Shown one piece after another: positions 42,897-50,449 of a DNA stretch of 64,000 bases. Within the stretch, counting starts at the first letter, position 1. Each line of letters starts with the position of its first letter. The notes under the pieces were generated by a model. The model was not told the origin of the DNA. It saw only the letters and a list, made by a program, of their open reading frames with translations, and made no database searches. The translations under genes and the position numbers were made by a program. Source of the stretch: Nitrospira sp. CR1.3 (GTDB lineage Bacteria > Nitrospirota > Nitrospiria > Nitrospirales > Nitrospiraceae); contig WIAH01000009.1 in the NCBI GenBank assembly GCA_014055525.1, positions 62,001 through 126,000 on the forward strand. The letters run 5' to 3'.

Positions 42897-44573
42897 ATGA
42901 CGGAGACATCTGCGGCAGGCAATCCCGGCCCAGCTCCTGTCACAAACAGGTTCGCGGTCTGGATTGATCGCAATATTCTGTCGCTGGGTCGCGAGATGCG
43001 GCTGTCCTACCTGCCTCCGCTCATGGTCTATATGGCCTATGGGATTTCCGGCCTCACCGGCATCGTGGGCACCTTTTTCGTCAAGGACTATTTGGGTCTC
43101 TCCGCATCGTTCCTTGCCGCCCTCGGATTTTGGGCCGGCATTCCCTGGGCCTTGAAAATGCCCATCGGACACACGGTCGATCTCCTGTGGCGATGGAAGA
43201 GCTGGCTCGTCGGCTTGGGCGCCGGGCTGCTTGCGGTGAGTCTCGGCATCATGGCCGCGCTCATCGGCAACCGTGACGCGATGACCGCGGTCATGCCGGC
43301 GGAGGTCTGGTACGTCCTGAGCGTGCTGCTCGCACCGGTCGGCTACGTGGTTCAAGATGCCGTGGCTGATGCTATGACGGTAGAGGCGGTCCCTCAGGTA
43401 AACGAGCGCGGCCAGCCGTTCGACGAACAGACGCGCAAGCTCATGCACACGACGATGCAGACGCTCGGTCGTGTCGCGATTGTGGGCGGCGGGATTCTCG
43501 TGGCCATCATCAATGTCTATGTGTTCACGGGAATTGAAGGACTGCCGGAGGCGGAGATCGTCCGTCTCTATCGTCAGGTTTACGTGATGGCCATGGTCAT
43601 TCCGTTCGTGTCCGTCCTCGGCGTCGGCGTTGCATGGTGGCTCCGGCTCCGGCACCGCCGACAATTGATGCGGCAAGGCTTCTCTCGCGAGCAAACCGGC
43701 CAGATGGTGAGAGGGCGCGACGAATCAGGAGACCCGACAAAACCCAACTGGTGGATTCTTGGTGGCAGCCTGACTTTCGTGCTGTTCACGCTCACGGTCG
43801 GGCTGGGCAGCCTTCCTTACAGCGAAGAGATCGTCTTTGGCGGCTCGATGACGATCGTGCTGTTTCTCATGGCGAAGCTTGTCCGGGAGCTGGAGCCGGA
43901 CAAGCGGTTCACGCTGGTCGGGACGGCGGTCGTCGTGTTCATCTTCCGCGCGATTCCGAGCACCGGCCCCGGGACCACCTGGTGGATGATCGATCAGTTG
44001 AAGTTCGATCAACAGTTTTTGTCGGTCTTGTCCTTGATCGGAAGCACGCTCACGCTGGCCGGCATGTTCGTGTTTCGGCGCTTCATGGCCGAGCGGTCCA
44101 TCGCCTATGTCGTTGGGTTTCTCACCGTGGTCGGAACCATTCTGACTTTGCCGATCGTCAGTATGTATTACGGCTTGCACGAATGGACGGCAAGGATGAC
44201 AGGAGGAATCGTCGATGCGCGGTTCATTGCACTGATCGATACGGCATTGGAATCGCCGCTCGGGCAGATTTCCATGATTCCGATGCTGGCATGGATCGCC
44301 AATTCAGCTCCCGCGAACTTGAAAGCCACCTTCTTTGCCGTGATGGCATCCTTCACAAACCTGGCGCTGTCGTTGAGCCAGCTCGGGACCAAGTACCTGA
44401 ACGACTTGTTTGTCGTCACACGTGAAGTCCGCGACCAGGCTTCCGGTGCCCTCCAGACCCCTGCCGACTACAGCCAGCTCGGGTCGCTACTCATCTGGCA
44501 GGTGCTTCTTGGGTTGGCCCTCCCCTTCGCCGCGATTGTGTTCGCGAAGGTCACGCGCTTCAAGAGCGCCTAA
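42897..44573 (+). CDS. BT1/folate-biopterin-type MFS transporter
   Basis: A 558-residue membrane protein with about 12 helices. MVYMAYGISGLTGIVGTFFV and VKDYLGLSASFLAALGFWAG near the start and the PWALKMPIGHTVDLLW loop resemble the BT1/folate-biopterin transporter group of the major facilitator superfamily. The central hydrophilic loop (about residues 245-285) is long. The substrate cannot be decided; a pterin dehydratase is encoded at 52981, but the two are not adjacent. ATG 42897 has no strong ribosome-binding site. Confidence 0.8.
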   Translation: MTETSAAGNPGPAPVTNRFAVWIDRNILSLGREMRLSYLPPLMVYMAYGISGLTGIVGTFFVKDYLGLSASFLAALGFWAGIPWALKMPIGHTVDLLWRWKSWLVGLGAGLLAVSLGIMAALIGNRDAMTAVMPAEVWYVLSVLLAPVGYVVQDAVADAMTVEAVPQVNERGQPFDEQTRKLMHTTMQTLGRVAIVGGGILVAIINVYVFTGIEGLPEAEIVRLYRQVYVMAMVIPFVSVLGVGVAWWLRLRHRRQLMRQGFSREQTGQMVRGRDESGDPTKPNWWILGGSLTFVLFTLTVGLGSLPYSEEIVFGGSMTIVLFLMAKLVRELEPDKRFTLVGTAVVVFIFRAIPSTGPGTTWWMIDQLKFDQQFLSVLSLIGSTLTLAGMFVFRRFMAERSIAYVVGFLTVVGTILTLPIVSMYYGLHEWTARMTGGIVDARFIALIDTALESPLGQISMIPMLAWIANSAPANLKATFFAVMASFTNLALSLSQLGTKYLNDLFVVTREVRDQASGALQTPADYSQLGSLLIWQVLLGLALPFAAIVFAKVTRFKSA

Positions 44574-44591
44574 CATGAACAGGATGGCCGT

Positions 44592-45575
44592 ATGAATGCC
44601 TCGCAGTTTCTGATCGATCATGGCGCCTCAGTCTTGTTCTGGGTGGTATTCATCGAGCAGGTGGGTCTGCCGATCCCGGCAATCCCCTTGATGATCGCAG
44701 CCGGAGCTCTGGTCGGAGCGGGAAAGATGAGTCCGGCAGCCGCGGTCTTGATTCCGGTTGTCGCGTCGCTCCCTCCCGACGGGGCCTGGTACTATCTCGG
44801 ACGCATCAAAGGTGGGAGGGTGTTGGGCTTCCTCTGCCGCATGTCCCTCGAACCGGATTCCTGCGTGAGAAACACCGAGAACCTCTTTCATCAGCATGGG
44901 GCACGGTCCCTGTTGGTGGCGAAGTTCATTCCCGGGTTCAGTACCGTCGCGCCCCCACTAGCCGGGATCGTTGGTATGAGCGCGATGACGTTTTTCTTTT
45001 ATGATGCGGTCGGTGCCTTGATCTGGGCGGGAGTGAGCGCTGGAGTCGGAGCGCTTTTCAGCAGTCAGCTGGAGCAACTCGCCCGCCTCTTCGATCAAGC
45101 CGGCGGGTTGCTCTTAGCCCTCGTCAGCCTCAGTTTGACCGGATTCATCGCGTACAAATTTTATCATCGCCAGAAGTTCCTGCGCGGCTTGCGGATGGCC
45201 AAGATTTCCGTGGATGAGCTGAAACAACGGCTGGATGCCGGTGATCCCGTCACGGTCGTGGACGTTCGACATCCTATTTCTCTGGAGCTGGATCCGGAAA
45301 CCATTCCCGGCGCGCTCAATCTCCTCCTAGAGGAGATCAATCACCGGCATCACGAGATCCCCCGAGACCGGGACATCGTGCTGTACTGCACTTGTCCGAA
45401 TGAGGTCTCCAGCGCGCGCACTGCTCTGTTGCTGAAAAAGAAGGGAATTCATCGGGTTCGCCCTCTCGAGGGAGGACTCAACGCCTGGCGCGAGCGGAAG
45501 TTTCCCGTGGAACGATGGACGAACGGAACGAGTGGGGCCACACGAGCCTCTCCAACACCCCTGGCATCCCCGTGA
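44592..45575 (+). CDS. DedA membrane protein fused to a rhodanese domain
   Basis: A 327-residue protein. Residues about 1-200 are a DedA/SNARE-associated membrane domain (VFIEQVGLPIPAIPLMIAAG, FIPGFSTVAPPLAGIVGMS), which in other bacteria flips lipid carriers. Residues about 215-310 are a rhodanese domain with the active Cys in VLYCTCPNEVSSARTALLL. The linked enzyme suggests a sulfur-transfer or thiol-related task at the membrane. It is spaced 18 bases after the transporter gene and 112 bases before ssrA. Confidence 0.9.
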   Translation: MNASQFLIDHGASVLFWVVFIEQVGLPIPAIPLMIAAGALVGAGKMSPAAAVLIPVVASLPPDGAWYYLGRIKGGRVLGFLCRMSLEPDSCVRNTENLFHQHGARSLLVAKFIPGFSTVAPPLAGIVGMSAMTFFFYDAVGALIWAGVSAGVGALFSSQLEQLARLFDQAGGLLLALVSLSLTGFIAYKFYHRQKFLRGLRMAKISVDELKQRLDAGDPVTVVDVRHPISLELDPETIPGALNLLLEEINHRHHEIPRDRDIVLYCTCPNEVSSARTALLLKKKGIHRVRPLEGGLNAWRERKFPVERWTNGTSGATRASPTPLASP

Positions 45576-45610
45576 CCTGTGCGGTATCATGAGTACCTGC
45601 CTACAAGGCT

Positions 45611-45673
45611 GAGGTTGAGGTCAAGGCTAAGGGAATGCGATCCCAACTCAACCTGAACCTTAGCCTCAACCTC
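45611..45673 (+). repeat. Low-complexity inverted repeat upstream of ssrA
   Basis: GAGGTTGAGG (45611-45620) pairs with CCTCAACCTC (45664-45673), and AGGCTAAGG (45624-45632) with CCTTAGCCT (45658-45666). The arms are built of degenerate AAGGCT/GAGGTT units and so can pair in more than one register. A similar stretch occurs at 55654-55725. The right arm runs into the region where the ssrA promoter should be (TAACGA at 45675-45680 is seven bases before the RNA start). Confidence 0.55.
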
Positions 45674-45687
45674 GTAACGATGAAAGG

Positions 45688-46036
45688 GGGGGCGACCGGT
45701 TTCGACGGGGATACTGACGCCATCGGTGCATGTCGAGCTCTCGGGGACTCGTACAACTCCGGGAAAATGCAACTGCCAATCAAGAACTGGCACTCGCAGC
45801 TTAATTAAGCTGTGACGTCGTTCCATCTGAGGCCCGCGGGGGTGGAATGGCGCGATGCAGCGGGCTGGTCCAATGCCGGTGCTCAGCGGCAGTGGACGAG
45901 AACTTTCTGGGCTAGCGGCCATTCTAAGCCAGCCGATGGGCGTGGGTGGCTGCGAAATTTAAACTATCGGCTACACATGTAGATCCGGTGTGCCGACGAT
46001 CTTCGGACAGGGGTTCAACTCCCCTCGCCTCCACCA
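45688..46036 (+). ncRNA. ssrA: Transfer-messenger RNA (tmRNA)
   Basis: A 349-base RNA. The 5' end GGGGGCGA pairs with the 3' end TCGCCTCC (46025-46032), followed by ACCA; the D-loop-like start CCGGTTTCGACGGGG and the T-arm GGTTCAACTCC are typical of tmRNA. The tag reading frame begins at GCA 45769 and runs to TAA 45802: A-T-A-N-Q-E-L-A-L-A-A. It ends in the usual ALAA protease signal. Its protein partner SmpB is encoded at 1076. The tag's middle (QEL where many species have ENY) is unusual. Encoded CCA end, so no tailing needed. Confidence 0.97.
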
Positions 46037-46054
46037 TACCAACCTTCGGTTGAC

Positions 46055-46172
46055 CCGGCGCCTATCTATTGCCTTATCGTGATGAACGGCGCCGGATAAA
46101 CACCTCCAGTAATTTCTGGGCTCGCGCGTGCCGCCCGCTTTTCATCGTCTTAATCGTGATTGAGGCGGGCGG
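46055..46172 (+). repeat. Two tandem stem-loops downstream of ssrA
   Basis: Stem A: CCGGCGCC (46055-46062) with GGCGCCGG (46088-46095), 25-base loop. Stem B: CCGCCCGC (46131-46138) with GCGGGCGG (46165-46172), 26-base loop. Both loops contain CTTA-(A)-TCGTGAT and both stems are followed by ATAAAC. The stem sequences differ at several positions yet both pair fully. The surrounding 308-base gap between ssrA and the next gene holds nothing else I can identify; one weak ORF in it (46160-46348) is not supported. Confidence 0.75.
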
Positions 46173-46344
46173 ATAAACCCCTTCGGTTGGTCACTCCGTG
46201 CACGTCCCCTGTAGGCTATGCCCTACGCATTTCCTGGGAAACCCATCATTTCATGCGTGAAACGGCCATCGACCCTAGATTTATTCTCGCTCTTTTGGGT
46301 ACCCTGAAGGTTGGATCTGTACAGGCGGTCGTTCATCAGCAGGA

Positions 46345-47454
46345 ATGATCACCCACATGGTGTGGATCAAAATGGCGGAGGCCGTTGCGCTGACGGCGGT
46401 GGTGTTAATCGGCTCAATGGCCGCCACGCCGGCGTTGGCGAACGAGCCAGTCGTTCCTAAATCGGAGTCCGCTCCGGCATCGCCGCCGGTACCGGCTCAG
46501 GCTCCCTCAAAACCACGGCCGGCGGACAGTGAGACGAAGCCTCCTGCCAAGTCCTCTGTTCCATCCGAGACCACGGGAAAGGAGACCGCGCCGGTGAAAC
46601 CGGAAGCGGTTCCCGCGCCGCTCCCAACACCTGCCCTTCCGAAATCCCGCGCACCTGAGGGTGAATCGAAGCCTTCAGGCAGACCCCAGCCTGGCAATGG
46701 ATCGTCTGGATCCAAGCCGGCAGTGATGCCACAGCCCCCTGCTGAGATTGTCGGAAAAGACGGGGCGCCGATGGTACTGATCCCAGCCGGCGAGTTTACG
46801 ATGGGTAGCGACAAAGGCGATGACGATGAGCAGCCGATACACCGGGTGTTCCTCGACAGTTTTTACCTGGACAAGTTCGAGATCACCAACGGACGATATG
46901 CCAAGTTCGTGGAAGCGATCCAGAGCGAGCCGCCGTGGGGCTTTAAGGATAAGGAGACCCCGGTCTTGCATCCGGATCAGCCGGTCCGGTGGGTCAATTG
47001 GATGGACGCGATGGGTTACTGCCTCTGGGCCGGAAAGCGCCTACCGACTGAGGCGGAATGGGAGAAAGCGGCTCGCGGAACCGATGGCAGGATCTATCCA
47101 TGGGGAAATGATCCTCCCACCCCGGCCCATGCGGTTTTCGGACTAAAGGAAGGCGCCGACACGGTATCGGCGATCGGCAATCGTGACAAGGGAAAGAGCC
47201 CGTACGGCGTCCATGATCTGGCCGGCAACCTCTACGAGTGGACGATGGATTGGTACGATGAGCAATTCTACTCGAAAAACCCTGCCATCAACCCGCGCGG
47301 TCCGCTTGAAGGCGCGGCGAAGGTGCAGCGAGGCGGGTCCTATACCAACACCCCCTACCGATTGCGTTCGTCATTCCGTACCAAGGGCGATCCCACCGAG
47401 CATGACCCGAATGTCGGGTTCCGCTGCGCGCAAGATACACCACAGCAGCCGTAA
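46345..47454 (+). CDS. Exported FGE-sulfatase fold protein
   Basis: A 369-residue protein. A signal peptide (about residues 11-33, AEAVALTAVVLIGSMAATPA) is followed by about 100 residues of Pro/Ala/Lys-rich linker, then a formylglycine-generating-enzyme-like domain: MVLIPAGEFTMGSDKGDDDE, FEITNGRYAKFVEA, LPTEAEWEKAARG, HDLAGNLYEWTMDWY and RGGSYTNTPYRLRSSFR. The catalytic Cys pair of true FGE is not visible in the last segment (RSSFRTKG), so it is unlikely to activate sulfatases; related domains bind ligands or act in oxidations. Likely periplasmic. Confidence 0.88.
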   Translation: MITHMVWIKMAEAVALTAVVLIGSMAATPALANEPVVPKSESAPASPPVPAQAPSKPRPADSETKPPAKSSVPSETTGKETAPVKPEAVPAPLPTPALPKSRAPEGESKPSGRPQPGNGSSGSKPAVMPQPPAEIVGKDGAPMVLIPAGEFTMGSDKGDDDEQPIHRVFLDSFYLDKFEITNGRYAKFVEAIQSEPPWGFKDKETPVLHPDQPVRWVNWMDAMGYCLWAGKRLPTEAEWEKAARGTDGRIYPWGNDPPTPAHAVFGLKEGADTVSAIGNRDKGKSPYGVHDLAGNLYEWTMDWYDEQFYSKNPAINPRGPLEGAAKVQRGGSYTNTPYRLRSSFRTKGDPTEHDPNVGFRCAQDTPQQP

Positions 47455-47586
47455 GCGGCGCGTCGTTCAGATTCCTCTCTCGTCGCTCTTTCCTTCGTGC
47501 CGGAACCTCTATATCCTTCGATCACGTCAGCAGCATGCGAGGCGATGGAGGTCAGGAAAGCCTCGTGACTGAGAGGGAGTCCGGAT

Positions 47587-48813
47587 ATGCGCCGCCTAGG
47601 AGCGAAGGAATGTCTCTGGCTTGGACTCCTGCTGGGTGTCGCCGTGGTACTGACCGAAGGGTTGGCCAAAGTCTTGACCGCTTACGGTCTGGGCATCCGC
47701 GAAGCCGACTACTCGCACTATTACATCGACGATAAGAATTTCAACTCCATCATCTGGGTGGACCAATACCAGGTCCATCCCTACTTTGGGTATGAAAACG
47801 AGAGTATTCGCCGATTTGAGGCGGGGAGAGGACGCCCCGATCCCAATGACTTTGTCATTGGGATACTAGGGGGGTCCGTTGCCGAAATGTTCGGCAATTA
47901 CGCGCTCAGCGAGCCGACGGCCTTACGCGCTTTGGGAGGCGTCATACCTGAGTCGATGGGCAGGAACCTACGAATCGTAAATCTTGCCATGGGCGGAGCA
48001 AAGCAGCCGCAGCAGTTTTTTATCTCCACCTACTTTCTTGAAGATCTTGACCTCGTGATCAACATCGATGGCTGGAATGACACGTTACATCACAACTTAC
48101 TTCCCGTGTATCCGCTTGACTTCCCCATGCTCTCCTTGGAACTGTACAGCCGTGCGACCGACGGACGCGTGATCGGGAAGCTGAGCCGGTTGGCTCGCTG
48201 GACCTACACGACGATGAACCGGCTTCCCATGAAGCTCCCGGTCCTTGCCCATAGCAATGTGTATTTCCTCGTTTGGTACGCTGTGCACGACCGGATGTTC
48301 CACATTGTGCGCCGTCTGGAAGGTGCTTACTATGTCGCAGCGATAGAAGACCAACGTCCGTCTGATGTCCCTAAGCCGGACTGGTCCGTGTCATTGGAAG
48401 ACCGTTTGAAGATATGGAAGCGTTATACGAGCCTGCAATGGGACCTCCTTGCCCGCGCGAAAAAGCCGGCCTTCTTCTTTGTGCAGCCGAATCAGTACCT
48501 GAAGAATTCAAAGCCTCTGTCGGTCGAGGAAAGACAAGCCGCTTACCTAGAGGATTGGAGCAGAGACATGCACATTCACGAGCAAATGAGCCGACTCAAA
48601 GAGGCGGTGAAGGATCTTCGTCACTCCGGGGTGCCGAGCTTTGATCTTACAGGAGTATTTGAGACCACCAGGGAGACGACGTACCAGGACACCTGTTGCC
48701 ACATCAATCGGTACGGTAACAAAATCATGGCGGAAGAGATCGTGCGAATTATTTCACAGCAGTATGCAAAGGAGACGAGCAAGGACATCCGACAGAGGGG
48801 TCTTAGCCGTTAG
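47587..48813 (+). CDS. Membrane-anchored SGNH hydrolase-like protein
   Basis: A 408-residue protein with an N-terminal anchor (LWLGLLLGVAVVLTEGLAKV). The exposed part has SGNH-fold blocks: GILGGSVAEMFGNYA (block I with Ser), NLAMGGAKQPQQ (block II), NIDGWNDTLHH (block III, G-x-N-D) and DTCCHINRYGNKIMAEEI (block V, D-x3-H). Such proteins esterify or de-esterify cell-surface polysaccharides. It follows the FGE-fold gene by 132 bases. The substrate is unknown. Confidence 0.82.
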   Translation: MRRLGAKECLWLGLLLGVAVVLTEGLAKVLTAYGLGIREADYSHYYIDDKNFNSIIWVDQYQVHPYFGYENESIRRFEAGRGRPDPNDFVIGILGGSVAEMFGNYALSEPTALRALGGVIPESMGRNLRIVNLAMGGAKQPQQFFISTYFLEDLDLVINIDGWNDTLHHNLLPVYPLDFPMLSLELYSRATDGRVIGKLSRLARWTYTTMNRLPMKLPVLAHSNVYFLVWYAVHDRMFHIVRRLEGAYYVAAIEDQRPSDVPKPDWSVSLEDRLKIWKRYTSLQWDLLARAKKPAFFFVQPNQYLKNSKPLSVEERQAAYLEDWSRDMHIHEQMSRLKEAVKDLRHSGVPSFDLTGVFETTRETTYQDTCCHINRYGNKIMAEEIVRIISQQYAKETSKDIRQRGLSR

Positions 48814-48849
48814 GGTTCTGCCGGCACTTCCTTTGCCGAAGGCAAATTC

Positions 48850-49695
48850 ATGAAACCGCCATCGACTTCCTCTCTTATGGCACAGTACTTGGTCAAGCCA
48901 GGCCGCATGCTTTCCCTCAAGCGCTGCAATCCAGACGACACCGGTCGGTATCGCAAGAACGGCGACGGCAAAGCCACAGCTAAAGCAGAAACCGAACGCC
49001 TGACTACGGAGGTCATCCGATTGCAAGAACGGCTCTATGCCAACGGAAGCCGGGCTCTCTTGCTGGTCTTGCAGGGCATGGACACCAGCGGGAAAGACGG
49101 CGCGATCAGGAGCGTGATGGCCGGGGTCAACCCCCAGGGGTGCAAGGTCGTGTCCTTCAAGACCCCTTCAAACAGGGAACTCGCGCACGATTTCCTTTGG
49201 CGGGTGCACCAGGAGGTTCCGGCGAAGGGTTATATCGGCATTTTCAATCGGTCGCATTACGAAGATGTGCTCATTACCCGGGTGCACGGATTGGTATCTG
49301 GGAAGATGGTCAAGCGCCGATTCGAGCACATTAGGAAGTTCGAGAGGCTGCTCGCGGAAAACGGCACGGTCATTGTGAAGTTCTTTCTCCACATCTCCAA
49401 GGACGAACAAAAGAAGCGGCTGGAGGAGCGTATTCGTAACCCGGAGAAGCGATGGAAGTGGAATTCGGGAGATCTCGAAGAGCGCAAATTCTGGGGCAGG
49501 TACATGCAGGCCTTTGAAGACGTCATATCGGCCACGAGCACCAATTATGCGCCTTGGTACATCGTGCCGGCGAATCGGAAGTGGTATCGCAACCTCGTGG
49601 TGGCCGATCGGGTGGCTGAAGCGTTGGAGTCGATGAAGCTCAAGCCACCGCCGGACCCGGAGGGAGTCGATTTCGAGAAGTTGAAGATTGTCTAG
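48850..49695 (+). CDS. Polyphosphate kinase 2 family protein
   Basis: A 281-residue PPK2: Walker A in LVLQGMDTSGKDGAIRSVMA near residue 75, GIFNRSHYEDVLITRVHG (Walker B region, NRSHYED), and YAPWYIVPANRKWYRNLVVA near residue 235. It transfers phosphate between polyphosphate and nucleoside mono- or diphosphates; the exact acceptor class is not decided here. A ROK kinase that may use polyphosphate is encoded at 12874. It follows the SGNH gene by 36 bases. Confidence 0.93.
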   Translation: MKPPSTSSLMAQYLVKPGRMLSLKRCNPDDTGRYRKNGDGKATAKAETERLTTEVIRLQERLYANGSRALLLVLQGMDTSGKDGAIRSVMAGVNPQGCKVVSFKTPSNRELAHDFLWRVHQEVPAKGYIGIFNRSHYEDVLITRVHGLVSGKMVKRRFEHIRKFERLLAENGTVIVKFFLHISKDEQKKRLEERIRNPEKRWKWNSGDLEERKFWGRYMQAFEDVISATSTNYAPWYIVPANRKWYRNLVVADRVAEALESMKLKPPPDPEGVDFEKLKIV

Positions 49696-49761
49696 ATGAA
49701 GGATCTTTGATTGGCATGTCTTATGCGTGAAAGTTGTCACTGAAAAAAATCCCTCCCCCCA

Positions 49762-49792
49762 TTGACAGCTTTTCCTAATGAGCGTAGGAAAA
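49762..49792 (+). promoter_or_regulatory. Possible promoter with inverted repeat
   Basis: TTGACA (49763-49768) is a perfect -35 element; seventeen bases downstream is only a weak -10 (TAGGAA). The spacer and -10 are covered by TTTTCCTA-atgagcg-TAGGAAAA (49770-49792), a perfect 8-base inverted repeat that could be an operator or a hairpin ending ppk2 transcripts. It would start the unit that ends at 50181-50220. Confidence 0.45.
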
Positions 49793-50011
49793 AATTGCGG
49801 CCCCAAGAATGATGGAAGTTCGGGGGATCGAACAGACCGCGCGGCTGTTATCCAGGTCTCTCGTGGACTTCACCAAGAGAGGAGGGTGGGTATGGGCGAT
49901 ACGACTCCACCTGGTCCGTCAGGCCCGCCGATGCGAGAGCGGGTTTCTCGTCGGTCGTGCTAGTTGGTTCTCCACTGGCCGTGCCCTGCGGGCACAATAG
50001 ACCAACCGGAT

Positions 50012-50170
50012 ATGAGCCTCACTCATGCTGGAGAACCGGTCGAGGCACGAGGAACACAAGCGCCTGGGATCGACGATGTCTCCCCCGACTGGAAATCTGT
50101 ATCACCTGATATCGCGCGGGTCGTGCGGGCCGCAAACACTTACAATGCCTATAGGGTACAGGCGTCCTAA
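50012..50170 (+). CDS. Small ORF ending at a strong terminator
   Basis: A 52-residue reading frame (start MSLTHAGEPVEARGTQAPGI, end VVRAANTYNAYRVQAS) that stops 10 bases before the terminator stem at 50181. No ribosome-binding site precedes the ATG, but ATG lies between the two halves of the alternative pairing described for 49800-50220, so its translation could be controlled by that switch. No family recognised; the sequence is polar with no membrane segment. Equally it may be chance within a noncoding RNA. Confidence 0.35.
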   Translation: MSLTHAGEPVEARGTQAPGIDDVSPDWKSVSPDIARVVRAANTYNAYRVQAS

Positions 50171-50180
50171 GCGCCGAGCC

Positions 50181-50220
50181 CGGGCGACCTTGCACTATGG
50201 TGCAAGGTCGCCCGGTTTTT
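50181..50220 (+). terminator. Strong intrinsic terminator
   Basis: CGGGCGACCTTGCAC (50181-50195) pairs with GTGCAAGGTCGCCCG (50200-50214), 15 perfect base pairs around a TATG loop, followed by GTTTTTAT. This is a textbook Rho-independent terminator on the plus strand. There is no T-run for the minus strand, so it does not serve the transporter gene at 50450. Confidence 0.92.
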
Positions 50221-50449
50221 ATCTGCGGATGCTGAAAGAGCTGACATTCTCACCCGCCCGCCCCGGCGCGCCGAGACGCGCCTTCACCGAGCTTCGTTCT
50301 CACATCGCTCTCCCGCTCAATGTACTCAGAATGTACGCCTCGGGGTCTCGCTCGTTGCGGCCTCGCTGGATGAACTTTTTGAGCACCCGCTTGCGGGTTC
50401 GTGAACATGCCCGGCAACACCGTTGCTTCGCCGGCACATTTCAACAAGC

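Larger units (their letters stand above)
49800..50220 (+). other. Transcription unit of unknown product, possibly structured RNA
   Basis: About 420 bases lie between the candidate promoter at 49762 and a strong terminator. Within them GTTGGT (49963-49968) can pair with ACCAAC (50001-50006), closing over the hairpin GTGCCC-TGCG-GGCAC (49981-49995), while the overlapping GGTTCTCCA (49966-49974) can pair instead with TGGAGAACC (50029-50037). These two pairings exclude each other, as in leader switches. Small ORFs are present: one of 23 codons at 49892 with GGAGGG upstream, and one of 52 codons at 50012. No known RNA family is recognised. Confidence 0.4.

Noticed and set aside
46160..46348. A 62-codon ORF between ssrA and the FGE-fold gene
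   Set aside because: No ribosome-binding site, overlaps the second stem-loop, and no family resemblance.
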